From: an uncultured Alistipes sp.
Lineage (GTDB): Bacteria > Bacteroidota > Bacteroidia > Bacteroidales > Rikenellaceae
NCBI GenBank assembly: GCA_900544265.1
Contig: UQUQ01000049.1
Location: 1-7,106, forward strand
Direction of reading: 5' to 3'
Length of the DNA stretch: 7,106 nt
Below, one piece after another: positions 6,394 through 7,106 of this stretch (the first letter of the stretch is position 1; every line of letters starts with the position of its first letter). The position numbers were made by a program, and so were the translations under genes. Under the pieces are notes generated by a model that was not told where the DNA came from, did no database searches, and saw only the letters and a program-made list of their open reading frames with translations.

Positions 6394-6933
6394 TTAGCGG
6401 ATTACCAGTTCGATCTGCCGGGGCATGCGCTTGCCCTCGGGCAGTTGGATGCGCAGCACCCCCTCGCTCTCCACCGCGCGGCCGTTCTTGCGGGCGGGTC
6501 GCCAGCGCGGCGCCTCCTCCACGGCCTTCAGGACGCGGCGTTTCAGGCGGTTGTCGGTGGATTCGAGCTCGTCCTCGACGATGGTCTGCCCCTCGGCCGT
6601 GATGCGGTAGCGCAGCACCACGCGGGCCGCGGGTTCGTGCGCCTCCCAGCGGACGCGGCGGGCGATGTAGTTGCCGAACGAGAGGCTGTCGGCCTCGAAG
6701 CGGGCCGGTTCGTCGTAGCGCAGCGTGATGAGGATCACGCCGTTTGAGGCACGGGGCCCGAAGCGGGCGATCGTCTCCTCGTCGGCCGGCAGCTCCTCGA
6801 CCAGCTCGATGTCGTCGGGCGGAATCGAGGCGATGTCGTCGGCCGGCGTGCCGTTGACGAGGTACAGCGGCTGTTGTGCGGCCACGGAGAGTGTCGCCGC
6901 GCAGCAGACGCATGCGAGCAGGAGTCGGTTCAT
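6394..6933 (-). CDS. Exported protein: TonB-receptor plug motif plus TonB C-terminal-like domain
   Basis: This 179-residue protein starts with a signal peptide (1-19, RLLLACVCCAATLSVAA) that is probably cut near AA-QQ. Residues 22-72 closely follow the plug segment of SusC-type receptors: LYLVNGTPADDIASIPPDDI (23-42) and then FGPRASNGVILITLR (58-72). Residues 86-165 follow the TonB C-terminal domain pattern: FGNYIARRVRW (86-96), VVLRYRITAEGQ (105-116), then APRWRPARKNGRAV (141-154) and a LRIQLPEG end (160-167). There is no membrane anchor after the signal and no Pro-rich linker, so it is not a working TonB on its own. It probably stays in the periplasm or outer membrane. Starts before 6933 would add an unsupported charged tail ahead of the signal peptide. 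It lies 46 nt before menA. Function unknown; the two domain matches are by eye. Confidence 0.75.
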   Translation of the reverse strand: MNRLLLACVCCAATLSVAAQQPLYLVNGTPADDIASIPPDDIELVEELPADEETIARFGPRASNGVILITLRYDEPARFEADSLSFGNYIARRVRWEAHEPAARVVLRYRITAEGQTIVEDELESTDNRLKRRVLKAVEEAPRWRPARKNGRAVESEGVLRIQLPEGKRMPRQIELVIR

Positions 6934-7012
6934 GCTTGTCGGTTCCCTTTTTTTCTGTACAAACGGGCCTTCGCGGCGCTTTATTGCCTCATGGCGGGTT
7001 GCGGAGCTCACC

Positions 7013-7045
7013 GGAGAGCCGGGCGCCGATCAGAGCTCGCTCTCC
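7013..7045. repeat. 7-bp inverted repeat spanning the stop of the partial upstream gene
   Basis: GGAGAGC (7013-7019) is the exact reverse complement of GCTCTCC (7039-7045), with a 19-nt loop that contains the GAGCTC palindrome and the stop codon of the upstream gene. On RNA this could form a hairpin as translation of that gene ends. There is no T-run, so a terminator role is weak. It may also be chance in G+C-rich sequence. Confidence 0.3.
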
Positions 7046-7106
7046 TTCAGGCGCTCGGCGTTCTCGGCCACGATCAGGTGGTCGATGCAGTCCTGGATGT
7101 CGCCGT
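7030..7106 (-). CDS. C-terminal end of an unrecognised gene (partial)
   Basis: Only the last 24 whole codons and a TGA (7032-7030) are inside the window. They read GDIQDCIDHLIVAENAERLK followed by ESEL. The codons have the G/C-ending bias of the neighbours (CTG, ATC, GAG, AAC), which supports coding. The peptide looks like an amphipathic helix rich in Asp/Glu. I do not recognise the family and give no function. It runs in the same direction as the next gene, 96 nt away. That gap has only a poor promoter match (CCCGTTTG near 6960-6967) and an A-rich leader, so whether it is cotranscribed is open. Confidence 0.55.
   Translation of the reverse strand, partial: GDIQDCIDHLIVAENAERLKESEL

Noticed and set aside
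5304..6602. A 432-codon plus-strand frame across menA and the plug/TonB-C gene
   Set aside because: It is antisense to two supported genes and crosses their boundary, with no domain pattern.
6394..6933. Lipoprotein signal (LLAC, C8) in the plug/TonB-C protein
   Set aside because: The cysteine is at residue 8, which leaves too short a hydrophobic stretch before it. A normal signal peptidase I site near residue 19 fits better.

Overview
This G+C-rich window looks like ordinary chromosomal DNA from a member of the Bacteroidota. The support is a Bacteroidales-style promoter box (TAnnTTTG), start codons with poor Shine-Dalgarno sequences, a MenA-type menaquinone gene, a SusC-like plug motif, and a GIGHDKD version of the ExoVII catalytic motif. 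The high G+C suggests something close to Alistipes/Rikenellaceae, but that is inference from composition and protein style, not a database match.

Layout, left to right. Positions 1-151 hold a perfect 17-bp hairpin and no gene I can support. A long RSH (RelA/SpoT) gene on the minus strand fills 152-2353. A short AT-rich gap, 2354-2435, carries two back-to-back promoters. The one for relA fires left and the one for trhA fires right, into a seven-helix hemolysin III/PAQR-type membrane protein (2436-3092). A structured convergent intergenic region follows (3093-3216). The rest of the window is one minus-strand gene cluster, read right to left: the tail of an unrecognised gene (7106-7030), a small exported protein joining a TonB-receptor plug motif to a TonB C-terminal-like domain (6933-6394), menA (6347-5436), xseA (5422-4163), xseB (4181-3987), and a zinc-ribbon SAM methyltransferase (3990-3217). 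The gaps from menA onward are 13 nt or overlaps, so these genes are very probably one operon.

Functionally the window mixes stringent-response signalling (relA), membrane homeostasis (trhA), respiratory quinone synthesis (menA), DNA repair nuclease subunits (xseAB) and two poorly understood proteins. I see no CRISPR array, transposon, phage, tRNA or rRNA, and no obvious new multi-gene system. The points most worth a second look are the plug/TonB-C fusion, the RSH protein whose hydrolase site appears degraded while the synthetase motif stays of the bifunctional type, the overlapping divergent promoters, and the methyltransferase with an unusual SAM motif I that is translationally coupled to exonuclease VII.
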